Assembly (NCBI GenBank): GCA_020692355.1
Contig: JAIMKP010000033.1
Coordinates: 1-35,085 of the forward strand
Direction: 5' to 3'
Length of the DNA stretch: 35,085 bases
From: Desulfosporosinus sp.
Lineage (GTDB): Bacteria; Bacillota; Desulfitobacteriia; Desulfitobacteriales; Desulfitobacteriaceae
Below the pieces are notes generated by a model, which did not search any database, was not told where the DNA came from, and was given only the letters and a program-made list of their open reading frames with translations. Shown in pieces: positions 8,299 through 16,377 of this stretch; position 1 is the stretch's first letter; every line of letters begins with the position of its first letter. A program made the translations under genes and the position numbers.

Positions 8299-10770
8299 TC
8301 AATTCAACCCCGCCTTCTCAGGCCGGTAAATGCGTTCAACTTCCTCAAATAAAGCTCTATAGCGTTTGGGATCCTGGAGGACCTTCTGAGCAAAGCGGTA
8401 GGCCTTTTCTACGAGCAGTGCGTCTTGAGAGAGGTCGGCGAGGCGCAGTTCGGGGAGTCCGTGTTGGCGGGTTCCGAGGAGTTCGCCGGGGCCTCTGAGT
8501 TTTAGGTCTTCTTCGGCGATCTTGAACCCGTCCTGAGTTTCACAGAGAACCTCCAGCCGCCGGGAACTGCGCGCTTCGGACATGAGAATACAGAAGGACT
8601 GTTCCGTGCCCCGGCCGACCCGACCGCGCAGTTGGTGGAGCTGGGCAAGGCCAAAGCGCTCCGCTCCTTCGATCACCATGACGGTCGCGTTCGGAACATT
8701 CACTCCGACTTCGACCACGGTCGTAGAGACGAGGATGTTGATCTCCCCGGCTTGGAAGCGGTGCATGATGTCTTCTTTTTCAGCACCTTTCATACGCCCG
8801 TGCAAAAGCATCACGGTTCGGTGGGGAAAGCGCTTCTGGAGGGATTCGGCCCGCTGTTCTGCTGAGACCAAGTCCAAGGCTTCCGATTCCTGCACCAAGG
8901 GGCAGACCACATAGATCTGCCTTCCCCGTGTTATTTGCTCTTCCATGAATTTTTCCAAGGAAGGCCGCCCACGCTCCGACAGCCGTTTCGTGACGATCGG
9001 CTTACGCCCGGCCGGGAGTTCATCGATCACAGATAACTGCAGATCCCCATAAAGGGTGAGGGCGAGGGTCCGCGGGATCGGAGTCGCGGTCAAAACCAGC
9101 ACATGTGGGCTTCCTCCCTTTCCCTGCAATAGGGAACGCTGGCGTACGCCAAAACGATGCTGCTCATCTGTAATGGCCAAACCCAACGCCCGAAAATTCA
9201 CATCCTCTTGGATCAGGGCATGGGTGCCGACCACCACATCAGCCCTGCCGTCGGCGATTCGGGCTAGGATGTCTTCCCGCTCCTGTTTACCCTGGCTTCC
9301 GAGGAGGAGGACGACGTCAACGTCCAACGAGTCAAAGGCCTTCTTTAATGATTCCGCATGCTGCAGGGCGAGGATCTCGGTCGGGGCCATCATCGCGCCT
9401 TGGTAACCGGAAGCCACTGCTTTCAGTAGGGCGGCCATGGCCACCGCAGTCTTACCCGAACCCACATCCCCTTGCACCAGCCGGGCCATACCCTTCTCCC
9501 GGGCCATATCCTGATAAATCTCCTCGATCACCCGCTGTTGAGCCTTGGTCAAGCCAAACGGAAGGGAACGAAAGAACTGTTCTAAAAGCTTCCCACCCCC
9601 GACGAGGACTGGGCTCGGCTCTTTTTTCCCCTGATGGCTCTTGAGTTTCGCTATGGCTAGCTGGAGCAGCAGGATTTCCTCCCAAACGAGGCGTTCGCGT
9701 GCTCTGGCCAGAACCGGGTAGGACGGAGGAAAATGGATGTGGCGGTAGGCCTCTGAGCGGGGCATCCAGTCCCCTTGTTCCTCGGACGCAAGGAATTCGG
9801 GGAACAACTCTGCAACATGAGGAATGGCCTGCTGCATGATAGTTCGAATCACTTTCGTCGATAACCGTGCCGTTTCCGAATAGACGGGGACAATGCCTCC
9901 AGCCCCCATCGGGCTACTAAGGTTGCTCAATTTCTCAATATCCGCAGCCAGGATTTCAATATACTGGCGCTGACGGCGAAGCTTCCCTGTAACCGCCACA
10001 TGGGTACCGATCGGATACTGTTTGAGGATAAAGGGCTGATTAAACCATACGGCCTGAATCACGCGGCCCTCCTGCTCCAACCCTAGCTTTACAACCTTCA
10101 CCCGGCCCTGGGAAAGCTGGCCTGAGACCACTGTACCCGTAATGCTTGCCATTTCCCCATCCTGAATTTCCCCAATAGGACGAAAACGACGATCCTCATA
10201 GCGTCGGGGAAAATAAAGGATCAGATCCATCATGCGCTCAATCCCGAGCCCTTGCAGCTGTTTACAGCGCTCCGGCCCCACACCTTTTAGGTACTGCAGA
10301 GAGAGGCTTCGTCGTACTGTTTCTGGTCGCGAACTCCCAGTTTCAGCCCGTGGAAACGTTTGGGATTCTGCATATAGGGTCGACTTCTCTCCACTCTCTG
10401 CATTGAGCTTTATATCCGTAGCATCCCCGAGGTTACTATCACGACCATCGTCTCCAATGTTGCCGCCAGTTCCGCCGTTTCCAACGTTGTTCTCCTCCAC
10501 AGCCCTCCGCAAGCGCGCAAATTCCGCTTGCAGGGCGACAAATCCTTCCCTACGTTTGAGTGGGCTTAACGTCGGATAGCGTCCTGCAATCTCCCGGATT
10601 AAGGAAAGTTCGGCTCCGGGCACTAACTGTCCAAGCCGGGGGACTACTCCGGACAAAAAGGTACTGAATCCACCCAAAGCTCCTGTATTAGCAAACCCTT
10701 GCTTCTCTTCGGCCACCAAGGCCCGCTCGATGTTGTTGAGAACGATGGTCACACTGCTAAATGCTTTCAT
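8299..10770 (-). CDS. recG: ATP-dependent DNA helicase RecG
   Basis: Branch-migration and fork-reversal helicase. The 823-residue protein has an oligonucleotide-binding wedge domain (begins about 160 with YLKGVGPERCKQLQGLGI), then helicase motifs: Walker A GDVGSGKT, DEQHRFG (motif II), LTATPIPRTL (III), and GRVGRG in motif VI, followed by the C-terminal TRQHGLPELRLADL segment. It is about 140 residues longer than the usual 680. The extra N-terminal part (about 1-155) has a helical region (1-90) and a Gly/Asn/Asp-rich linker (about 95-125). Longer N-termini are known in Thermotoga and some clostridial RecG. The ATG overlaps the sdaAA stop as ATGA, so translation is coupled; its own ribosome site is weak. 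Confidence 0.95.
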   Translation of the reverse strand: MKAFSSVTIVLNNIERALVAEEKQGFANTGALGGFSTFLSGVVPRLGQLVPGAELSLIREIAGRYPTLSPLKRREGFVALQAEFARLRRAVEENNVGNGGTGGNIGDDGRDSNLGDATDIKLNAESGEKSTLYAESQTFPRAETGSSRPETVRRSLSLQYLKGVGPERCKQLQGLGIERMMDLILYFPRRYEDRRFRPIGEIQDGEMASITGTVVSGQLSQGRVKVVKLGLEQEGRVIQAVWFNQPFILKQYPIGTHVAVTGKLRRQRQYIEILAADIEKLSNLSSPMGAGGIVPVYSETARLSTKVIRTIMQQAIPHVAELFPEFLASEEQGDWMPRSEAYRHIHFPPSYPVLARARERLVWEEILLLQLAIAKLKSHQGKKEPSPVLVGGGKLLEQFFRSLPFGLTKAQQRVIEEIYQDMAREKGMARLVQGDVGSGKTAVAMAALLKAVASGYQGAMMAPTEILALQHAESLKKAFDSLDVDVVLLLGSQGKQEREDILARIADGRADVVVGTHALIQEDVNFRALGLAITDEQHRFGVRQRSLLQGKGGSPHVLVLTATPIPRTLALTLYGDLQLSVIDELPAGRKPIVTKRLSERGRPSLEKFMEEQITRGRQIYVVCPLVQESEALDLVSAEQRAESLQKRFPHRTVMLLHGRMKGAEKEDIMHRFQAGEINILVSTTVVEVGVNVPNATVMVIEGAERFGLAQLHQLRGRVGRGTEQSFCILMSEARSSRRLEVLCETQDGFKIAEEDLKLRGPGELLGTRQHGLPELRLADLSQDALLVEKAYRFAQKVLQDPKRYRALFEEVERIYRPEKAGLN

Positions 10771-11627
10771 ATTGTCAACTGAATCCTTCTGCCGGTCGGG
10801 GTGGCAGCCAGCCCTCCCTGAGCGGTTTCCCTGAGGGAACAGGGAAGCTGTCGTCCGATATCAGCCATGGTGTCGATCACTTCATCCACCGGGATCGCGC
10901 TTTTGATGCCTGCTAAAACCATCTCCGCCGCAGCCAAGGCTATCGTAGCCGCCGTCGCATTGCGTTTAATGCATGGGACTTCCACCAGCCCGGCCACCGG
11001 ATCGCAGACCAAGCCTAAGAAGGATTTCATCGCAATCGCTGCAGCCTGGGCCGTCGCCTCAGGAGAGCCTCCTGCCATCTCCACAGCTGCTGCTGCTGCC
11101 ATCCCGGCTGCGGAGCCGATTTCTGCCTGACAGCCGCCTTCCGCTCCGGACACGGTCGCCCGTTCGGCGATCACCATGCCGAGCCCAGCAGCGGTAAAAA
11201 GCCCCAGAAGAGAAGCTTCTTCAGGGAGGCCGAGCGCTTCTTCCACGGTCAGGATGACAGCTGGAAGCACGCCGCAAGAACCGGCGGTCGGAGCGGCTAC
11301 GATCTTGCCCATGGAGGCGTTCACTTCGGCAACTGCTAAAGCTTTGGCAATCGCGCCGCTGAGCCGCTCGCCAGTCAGGCTCTCCCCGCGTAGACGCCGA
11401 GCCTCCACCTTCGCCGCTTCTCCCCCAGAGAGCCCGGAAAACGAGCGCAAATTCCCCTTAAGCCCCTTCTGCACGGATTCCCGCATCACCTGCAGGTTTT
11501 CCCGCATGCGCTTAAGAAGCATCTCTTGAGCCGTCTCAAGTTCCAACTCCTGCTCCCTAAGCACTACCTCCCCAATCTTTAGCCCCTCCGCCTCCGCCTG
11601 CCGCACAAAATCCATATAAGTTCGCAC
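10767..11627 (-). CDS. sdaAA: L-serine dehydratase, iron-sulfur-dependent, alpha subunit
   Basis: Alpha subunit of the two-subunit [4Fe-4S] enzyme that deaminates L-serine to pyruvate and ammonia. It has family cysteines in GSCGVLPAV, GGCQAEIGSAAGMAAAAAVE, and CDPVAGLVEVPCIKRNA, the last two sets supplying cluster ligands in known members. Length (286) is normal. Start is GTG with GGGAGGT and about 7 nt spacing, better than the internal ATG at 11615. It follows sdaAB by 19 nt and overlaps recG by 4 nt. The sdaAB-sdaAA-recG order is the conserved Bacillus/Clostridia arrangement. Confidence 0.95.
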   Translation of the reverse strand: MRTYMDFVRQAEAEGLKIGEVVLREQELELETAQEMLLKRMRENLQVMRESVQKGLKGNLRSFSGLSGGEAAKVEARRLRGESLTGERLSGAIAKALAVAEVNASMGKIVAAPTAGSCGVLPAVILTVEEALGLPEEASLLGLFTAAGLGMVIAERATVSGAEGGCQAEIGSAAGMAAAAAVEMAGGSPEATAQAAAIAMKSFLGLVCDPVAGLVEVPCIKRNATAATIALAAAEMVLAGIKSAIPVDEVIDTMADIGRQLPCSLRETAQGGLAATPTGRRIQLTI

Positions 11628-11646
11628 AGTCCTGACCTCCCTGTCC

Positions 11647-12321
11647 CTAGCCCAACTCCACAGCCATCGCCTGCACCACCGCCGGGAGCTTCCGCAATAG
11701 CAGCATCACCGAAGAGTCCAGGGGTTGGTCTGTTTCCACGATGGTCAGGGCCTGCGCTCCCCTTTTTTCCCGTGAAACCCGCATCTGGGCAATATTCACC
11801 TGAGCGGTGGCTAACAAAGACGTGACCTGAGCCACGACTCCCGGAAGATCCCGGTGCAAGATGACTAAAGTCGGATAATCCCCGCTGATCTCGACAGGAA
11901 AACCGTTGATCGCCACGATTTTAATCTGCCCCCCGCCAATGGAGGAGCCTAAAACCACTGCGCTGCGGCCGTCTTGGGCGCGCAGGTGAAACTCCGCCGT
12001 ATTCGGATGCACATCACCTAAATCAGCCGATGTAAACTGAATGTCGAGCCCTTTTTCCTTCGCCAGGGCTAGCGCCTGAGGAATGCGTTCATCATCGGTT
12101 CCCATGCCCATGAGTCCGGCCGCGAATGCCAAATTCGTGCCATGTCCTTTACCCGTCTCGGCAAAGGATCCGTGCAGGCGAATCTCTGCTTTATCTGGCT
12201 CCACTCCGAGGATTTTCCGGGCCATGATGCCCAACCGGACTGCACCTGCCGTGTGTGAACTCGACGGTCCGACCATGATTGGACCTAAAATATCGAATAC
12301 ATTTGCTCTTGCCAAATTCAT
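11647..12321 (-). CDS. sdaAB: L-serine dehydratase, iron-sulfur-dependent, beta subunit
   Basis: Beta subunit partner of sdaAA. The N-terminal catalytic-core part opens with NVFDILGPIMVGPSSSHTAGAVRLG, the family signature. The C-terminal third (about 145-224) is an ACT regulatory domain (LVILHRDLPGVVAQVTSLLA). Length 224 is normal. The start has only a GAGG three bases away, so initiation may be modest. A perfect GC hairpin lies 17 nt upstream of the start codon and separates the gene from fakA. Confidence 0.94.
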   Translation of the reverse strand: MNLARANVFDILGPIMVGPSSSHTAGAVRLGIMARKILGVEPDKAEIRLHGSFAETGKGHGTNLAFAAGLMGMGTDDERIPQALALAKEKGLDIQFTSADLGDVHPNTAEFHLRAQDGRSAVVLGSSIGGGQIKIVAINGFPVEISGDYPTLVILHRDLPGVVAQVTSLLATAQVNIAQMRVSREKRGAQALTIVETDQPLDSSVMLLLRKLPAVVQAMAVELG

Positions 12322-12337
12322 CGCCTCAATGCCTAAA

Positions 12338-12355
12338 CCCCCGGATGTCCGGGGG
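12338..12355 (-). terminator. GC hairpin between fakA and sdaAB
   Basis: An 8-bp palindrome (CCCCCGGA/TCCGGGGG) 28 nt after the fakA stop and 17 nt before the sdaAB start. Only TTTAGG follows on the minus strand, so termination is probably partial. It could instead affect sdaAB translation. Confidence 0.45.
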
Positions 12356-12382
12356 GGTGATCTTTTTATTGAACGAGTTCAC

Positions 12383-14080
12383 TCACTCCACACCTAAAAT
12401 ATAATAGTATAAAGGCTGTCCGCCGGGATAAACCTCAACTTCCACATCTCTGTTTTCCGCATGCAACCATTCTTCCAACGTCTTCGCTTCCTCAGGTACG
12501 ACATCCTGGCCCAGGAAGATGGTCACCAGATCATAATCCCGCCAGTTCATGTGTTCCAACGTTGCTTTTGCTACATCCAAGCGATCCTTGCCCGTTACAG
12601 TGAGCTTGTCCTCAACGAGCCCGAGGATGTCCCCTTCTTCAATACTGAAACCATCATACTGCGAATCCCTGACCGCATAGGTCACTTCCCCTGAACCAAC
12701 CCGAGACAGAGCCCCTTCCATCGTACTGAGATTTTTTTCTGTTCCCTCATCCGGCAGGAAATTCATGAGTGCAGAAATCCCTTGCGGAATGGATTTGCTC
12801 GGAATGACATAGACCTTTCGATCCTTTAAGATCTCCTGAACCTGCCGGGCAGCTAAGATGATGTTAGCGTTGTTAGGCAGGATATAGATGTTGCGGGCTG
12901 CGGTCTTGCGCGCCGCTTCCACCAAATCCTCTGTACTGGGATTCATGGTTTGCCCACCGAAGACCACTTGATCGACTCCTAAACTCGTAAAGACCCGGGC
13001 TATGCCCTCACCCATCACGACCGCAACCACACCGTATTCTTTCGTTACTTCTGGCGCCTTCGCCAGCTGTTCTGTGTCCGTGGCTTCTGAACCTGCTTCC
13101 GGCTTTTCCCCTTTTAGAGCATGCGCCATCGCCTCGTTTTGAGCGAGCATATTATGAATTGCTACCTCGTGCAGAGCACCCCACTGAATGGCATACTCCA
13201 ACACCCGGCCCGGATTTTTGGTATGAATGTGGATCTTAACCACTTCGGGCGTGCCGACGACGAGCATGCTGTCTCCCCAGCCTGATATATCCGTCTTAAT
13301 CTGTTCGAGCGGGATCCGTTCCCCTTTGACCAGAAATTCTGTACAGTACGGGTATTCCAGGTCTTTAATTGGGAAAAATCCGCCCTGGGAGGATTCAGCC
13401 ACACCCTCTTGCTGATAGCCATCCAGGGATTCGCTTTCCTCAAGGGAAAGCCCTTCAATCGCCCTGATCCAGCCACTGAGGATAACCAGAAATCCTTTCC
13501 CACCTGCATCGACCACGCCGGCTTGCTTGAGAACGGGCAACAGTTCCGGAGTCCGGATGAGAGCAGCCTGGCCTTTTTGGTAGGCCTCTTTTAACGTATC
13601 CAAAGGGGCTGCGCCTGCCTTAGCTTTGCTCAAGGCCCCGCGCGCCGCCTCTTTCGACACGGTAAGAATAGTCCCTTCGACCGGCTTCATCACGGCTTTA
13701 TAGGCTGTATCAACTCCGGTTTGGAGTGCCTGGGCGATCTGCTGGGCATTGGCCGTCGCTAGACCTTCTAACCCTTTAGCAATCCCACGCATAAGTTGGG
13801 AAAGAATCACTCCTGAATTCCCCCGTGCCCCCATTAGTGAACCCATGGACGCAGCGGTCGCCACATCAGTCAATGCTTCCCCTGGAACCTTCGCTGCTTC
13901 TTTCGCTGCCGATTGGATCGTCAGATGCATGTTCGTGCCTGTATCTCCATCCGGGACAGGGAAAACGTTGAGTGCATCCACTTCACGCTTTTTTGCTTCT
14001 AAAACCTGGGCCCCGGCTATCATCATATCTTTCCACGTTTGTCCTGTAATCATGTTTCCCAAGTCCGTACCTGGTTTCAA
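12383..14080 (-). CDS. fakA: Fatty acid kinase FakA-type protein (DAK2/DegV-associated, YloV)
   Basis: Catalytic subunit of fatty acid kinase, which phosphorylates fatty acids held by FakB (DegV-family) proteins for entry into phospholipid synthesis. The N-terminal DhaL/DAK2 kinase domain (about 10-200) carries the Mg-ATP aspartate motif DALNVFPVPDGDTGTNM and GARGNSGVILSQLMRG. The rest is the FakA middle and C-terminal domains with VVMGEGIARVFTSLGVDQVV and ILPNNANIILAA. The frame opens farther upstream at 14146, but only TTG at 14080 has a good site (AGGAGG, 7 nt spacing). The resulting 565 residues fit the family. It follows the Asp23-like gene as in Bacillus yloU-yloV. No fakB is in the window. 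Confidence 0.93.
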   Translation of the reverse strand: MKPGTDLGNMITGQTWKDMMIAGAQVLEAKKREVDALNVFPVPDGDTGTNMHLTIQSAAKEAAKVPGEALTDVATAASMGSLMGARGNSGVILSQLMRGIAKGLEGLATANAQQIAQALQTGVDTAYKAVMKPVEGTILTVSKEAARGALSKAKAGAAPLDTLKEAYQKGQAALIRTPELLPVLKQAGVVDAGGKGFLVILSGWIRAIEGLSLEESESLDGYQQEGVAESSQGGFFPIKDLEYPYCTEFLVKGERIPLEQIKTDISGWGDSMLVVGTPEVVKIHIHTKNPGRVLEYAIQWGALHEVAIHNMLAQNEAMAHALKGEKPEAGSEATDTEQLAKAPEVTKEYGVVAVVMGEGIARVFTSLGVDQVVFGGQTMNPSTEDLVEAARKTAARNIYILPNNANIILAARQVQEILKDRKVYVIPSKSIPQGISALMNFLPDEGTEKNLSTMEGALSRVGSGEVTYAVRDSQYDGFSIEEGDILGLVEDKLTVTGKDRLDVAKATLEHMNWRDYDLVTIFLGQDVVPEEAKTLEEWLHAENRDVEVEVYPGGQPLYYYILGVE

Positions 14081-14222
14081 AACTTCTCCTCCTACTCCCT
14101 GAAACTCGGGTGCGAATCCAAAAATCTCGCATTTCAACCCTAACAACCGGAATCTTCAAACCCCGTATTCAGCACGCCATCCAAAATCAAGGCTTGCCGG
14201 ATCGAGGTATTCACCGAGATAG

Positions 14223-14582
14223 CTAGTCCAAAACCCGGACACCCTGGATGTTGACATTCACCTGGCTCACTTTAAGCCCGGTCAAGTTCTCCGTCGTATA
14301 GCGCACCCGCTCCATAACATTGGCCGCCACTTCCGAGATGCGTACGCCATATCCTACAATAATGTACAGATCAATCACGACTTCGTTTTCCTGGAGGGAA
14401 ACAACAACCCCCCGCGCTAAGTTTTCCCGACCGAGAATTTCAGCCACTCCATCGGTAATCCTTCGCGTGGATGCCATTCCGACCAAGCCATAGCATTCTA
14501 CAGCGACCGCCCCAGCGATCGTCGCGATAACCTCTTCGGAAATATCGATCAAGCCTAAGCTATTCGCGATCTCCTTGCCCAT
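14223..14582 (-). CDS. Asp23/Gls24-family envelope stress protein (YloU-like)
   Basis: Small Asp23/Gls24-family protein of 119 residues. It shows the family pattern: ISEEVIATIAGAVAVECYGLVGM, then a second half with VVIDLYIIVGYGVRISEVAANV and a closing VSQVNVNIQGVRV strand. Members are cytosolic, some membrane-associated through partners, and linked to alkaline or envelope stress; the YloU branch always accompanies yloV/fakA. The chosen ATG has AAAGGGG with 7 nt spacing; the longer frame from 14606 has no site. A sigma-A promoter lies just upstream, making this the first gene of yloU-fakA-sda-recG. Confidence 0.92.
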   Translation of the reverse strand: MGKEIANSLGLIDISEEVIATIAGAVAVECYGLVGMASTRRITDGVAEILGRENLARGVVVSLQENEVVIDLYIIVGYGVRISEVAANVMERVRYTTENLTGLKVSQVNVNIQGVRVLD

Positions 14583-14615
14583 CCCAAATCCCCTTTCACT
14601 GCGCATTTCACCATC

Positions 14616-14644
14616 ATTCTATCAAGTAAACGAAAAATATTCAA
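14616..14644 (-). promoter_or_regulatory. Sigma-A promoter of the YloU-fakA operon
   Basis: TTGAAT (14639-14644), a 17-nt spacer and TAGAAT (14616-14621) on the minus strand, about 34 nt upstream of the ATG. The interval to the rpmB promoter holds two divergent promoters and little else. Confidence 0.65.
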
Positions 14645-14746
14645 AGTTTCCCGCAAAAAGAATTTAGAAATTGTCCTTAATGCATCCTCAAACCCATGAG
14701 AACCCATAAAATCATCTGAAAGCCCCTAAATAAAGCTGGAAAAACC

Positions 14747-14775
14747 TTGCCAATCCTCAAAGCGTTTGATAATAT
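14747..14775 (+). promoter_or_regulatory. Sigma-A promoter of rpmB
   Basis: TTGCCA (14747-14752), a 17-nt spacer and TAATAT (14770-14775), 38 nt before the rpmB ATG. Confidence 0.7.
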
Positions 14776-14812
14776 ATATGAGTGTCATTTCGGTGCAAAG
14801 GAGGTTTTAAGC

Positions 14813-15004
14813 ATGGCGAATGTCTGTGCAATATGCGGCAAAGGAATTGCCTCGGGAATGCAAGTCAGCCACTCTCATATTCGCACCAAGCGGACCTGGA
14901 AACCCAACCTGCAGAGGGTTCGGGCACTTGTAAACGGCACTCCCACCCGGATCAATGTTTGCACCAGATGCTTACGTTCCGGTAAAGTACAGCGTGCGGT
15001 ATAA
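14813..15004 (+). CDS. rpmB: 50S ribosomal protein L28 (bL28)
   Basis: Large-subunit ribosomal protein of 63 residues, beginning MANVCAICGKGIASG and containing the conserved HIRTKRTWKPNLQRV and ending CTRCLRSGKVQRAV. Two CxxC pairs (CAIC and CTRC) make it the zinc-binding C+ form; genomes often pair this with a zinc-free paralogue, not seen here. The frame is open upstream to 14747, but ATG 14813 has a full AAAGGAGG site at 8 nt spacing. It is transcribed alone on the plus strand between two minus-strand operons, as in Bacillus. Confidence 0.97.
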   Translation: MANVCAICGKGIASGMQVSHSHIRTKRTWKPNLQRVRALVNGTPTRINVCTRCLRSGKVQRAV

Positions 15005-15010
15005 CCCGTT

Positions 15011-15029
15011 GGCCCGACTCAGTCGGGCC
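15011..15029 (+). terminator. rpmB terminator, possibly shared with thiN
   Basis: An 8-bp GC stem (GGCCCGAC/GTCGGGCC, 3-nt loop) 6 nt after the rpmB stop. T richness afterwards is weak (TGACTATTTC). It lies between the converging ends of rpmB and thiN and may serve both. Confidence 0.6.
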
Positions 15030-15032
15030 TGA

Positions 15033-15710
15033 CTATTTCAGCAGCACGACTAAGACCCAGCCTGAATGCACCTCGATTACCGCATCTTCTTCAATGAATA
15101 TATTACTGACGGAACGTGGCGAATGCTGTACGAGTGTTGCCTGATCCAGTGGATAATAAAGTCCTTGCGTTGTGACCACAGCTGTCTCTGATAAAACAAT
15201 CAGAGACAGCTCTTTATTTTGTTCTCCATGAATGCTTTCCCGACCTTGGAGCACCCACATCTCATGCTGCGGATCTTTCAGGCGAAGGCGGCGGCCTTGG
15301 CGGGCATATCCCAAGAGCAGCGCCAGGTTGCCAAGAAAATGGTCAATGCGTCCGCCCGTCCCACCATAAAGCAGAATATCTTCTCCTGGCTGAGCGATGT
15401 CTGCCGCCCGTGCGAGAGCCAACTCCAAATCCGTCTCATCTTTCTGGCGGGGATACCTTAGAACCTCGATTCCAGCCTGCTCACATATCGCCAAGCTTTC
15501 CTGAGTGATAGAATCCAAATCTCCAACGAGGGCATCCGGGAGTCGCCCGGACTGGATCGCTGCATTGGCGCCTCCGTCGGCACATACCAGATAATCCACA
15601 AGGGCAAGCTCGGCTCTCCCCCAGTCCACATCCCACTCACCATTAGCGAGCACCGCAACCCGTACCCCTACTCCCCCTTCGACACCCTGATCGCTGGCCG
15701 CTGCCCTCAC
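15033..15710 (-). CDS. thiN: Thiamine diphosphokinase
   Basis: Transfers pyrophosphate from ATP to thiamine to give thiamine diphosphate. Motifs: VCADGGANAA, PDALVGDLDSI (metal-binding aspartates), YPRQKDETDLELAL and LLYGGTGGRIDHFLGNLALL, all diagnostic, with the thiamine-binding beta domain at the C-terminus. The 225 residues include about 15 extra at the N-terminus; the GTG start overlaps the rpe stop as GTGA with GGGGGAG 5 nt upstream, and no usable start lies closer to the conserved RVAVLANG. Position after rsgA-rpe is the conserved Bacillus order. Confidence 0.95.
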   Translation of the reverse strand: MRAAASDQGVEGGVGVRVAVLANGEWDVDWGRAELALVDYLVCADGGANAAIQSGRLPDALVGDLDSITQESLAICEQAGIEVLRYPRQKDETDLELALARAADIAQPGEDILLYGGTGGRIDHFLGNLALLLGYARQGRRLRLKDPQHEMWVLQGRESIHGEQNKELSLIVLSETAVVTTQGLYYPLDQATLVQHSPRSVSNIFIEEDAVIEVHSGWVLVVLLK

Positions 15711-16375
15711 TCCAACTCCCCCTCTGACACGGCCTGGCGAATCCGTTTGAGCGCTTGAGCAGGCTCAGGATTCGCAAAAACGGCCGCCCCTGCCACTAAA
15801 ACTTGGGCTCCCGCCTGAACACAGGCTTTGGCCGTCTCAGAGTTGATGCCTCCATCAACCTCGATGAGGCAACGGCTCTTAATGCGGGCGAGTTCCGCCT
15901 TCAACTCTACAATTTTCGGCAGAACTCCGGGAATAAAGGCCTGCCCACCGAAGCCGGGGTTTACCGTCATAATCAATACCAAATCCAGGTCACCCAGCAC
16001 ATAACGCAACCCCTCCCAGGGCGTTGCCGGGTTCAAGGCTACACCCGCCTTGAGCCCGAGGGATTTTATCATCTGCACCGCTCGATGAATATGAGGTGTC
16101 GCCTCCCCATGCACCGTAAGATAATCCGCACCGGCCTGTGCGAACAACGAAATATAGCGTTCCGGTTCTTCGATCATCAAATGCACATCGAACTTCAGCC
16201 GGGAATGCGGACGCAAGGCTTTCACCACCAGCGGACCCAAGGTCAAATTGGGCACAAAATGCCCATCCATCACATCAATATGTAAGAATTCTGCCCCAGC
16301 GTCCTCGACCCGCTTCACCTCAGCCGCCAAGCAGGAAAAGTCCGCCGCTAAAATAGAGGGTGCTAAATAAACCAA
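15707..16375 (-). CDS. rpe: Ribulose-phosphate 3-epimerase
   Basis: Interconverts ribulose 5-phosphate and xylulose 5-phosphate in the pentose phosphate pathway. A TIM barrel with APSILAADF, the metal-binding HIDVMDGHFVPN, KFDVHLMIEEP, VNPGFGGQAFIPG and EVDGGINSETA motifs, all intact. Two in-frame TTG codons are possible. The one at 16381 is only 3 nt from AAAGGAG, while 16375 is 9 nt away and gives the usual short leader before APSIL, so I chose 16375. It starts 2 nt after the rsgA stop, and its stop overlaps thiN by 4 nt. Confidence 0.95.
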   Translation of the reverse strand: MVYLAPSILAADFSCLAAEVKRVEDAGAEFLHIDVMDGHFVPNLTLGPLVVKALRPHSRLKFDVHLMIEEPERYISLFAQAGADYLTVHGEATPHIHRAVQMIKSLGLKAGVALNPATPWEGLRYVLGDLDLVLIMTVNPGFGGQAFIPGVLPKIVELKAELARIKSRCLIEVDGGINSETAKACVQAGAQVLVAGAAVFANPEPAQALKRIRQAVSEGELE

Positions 16376-16377
16376 AA

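Noticed and set aside
14147-14222. Small minus-strand frame (GTG start, VNTSIRQALILDGVL onward) between the YloU-like gene and fakA
   Set aside because: No ribosome site and only about 24 codons. It reads protein-like but I cannot support it; the 142-bp gap otherwise holds the fakA ribosome site and nothing else I recognise.
14607-15032. Search for spoVM near rpmB, where Bacillus has it
   Set aside because: No frame on either strand resembles the SpoVM peptide, and there is almost no space between rpmB and thiN.
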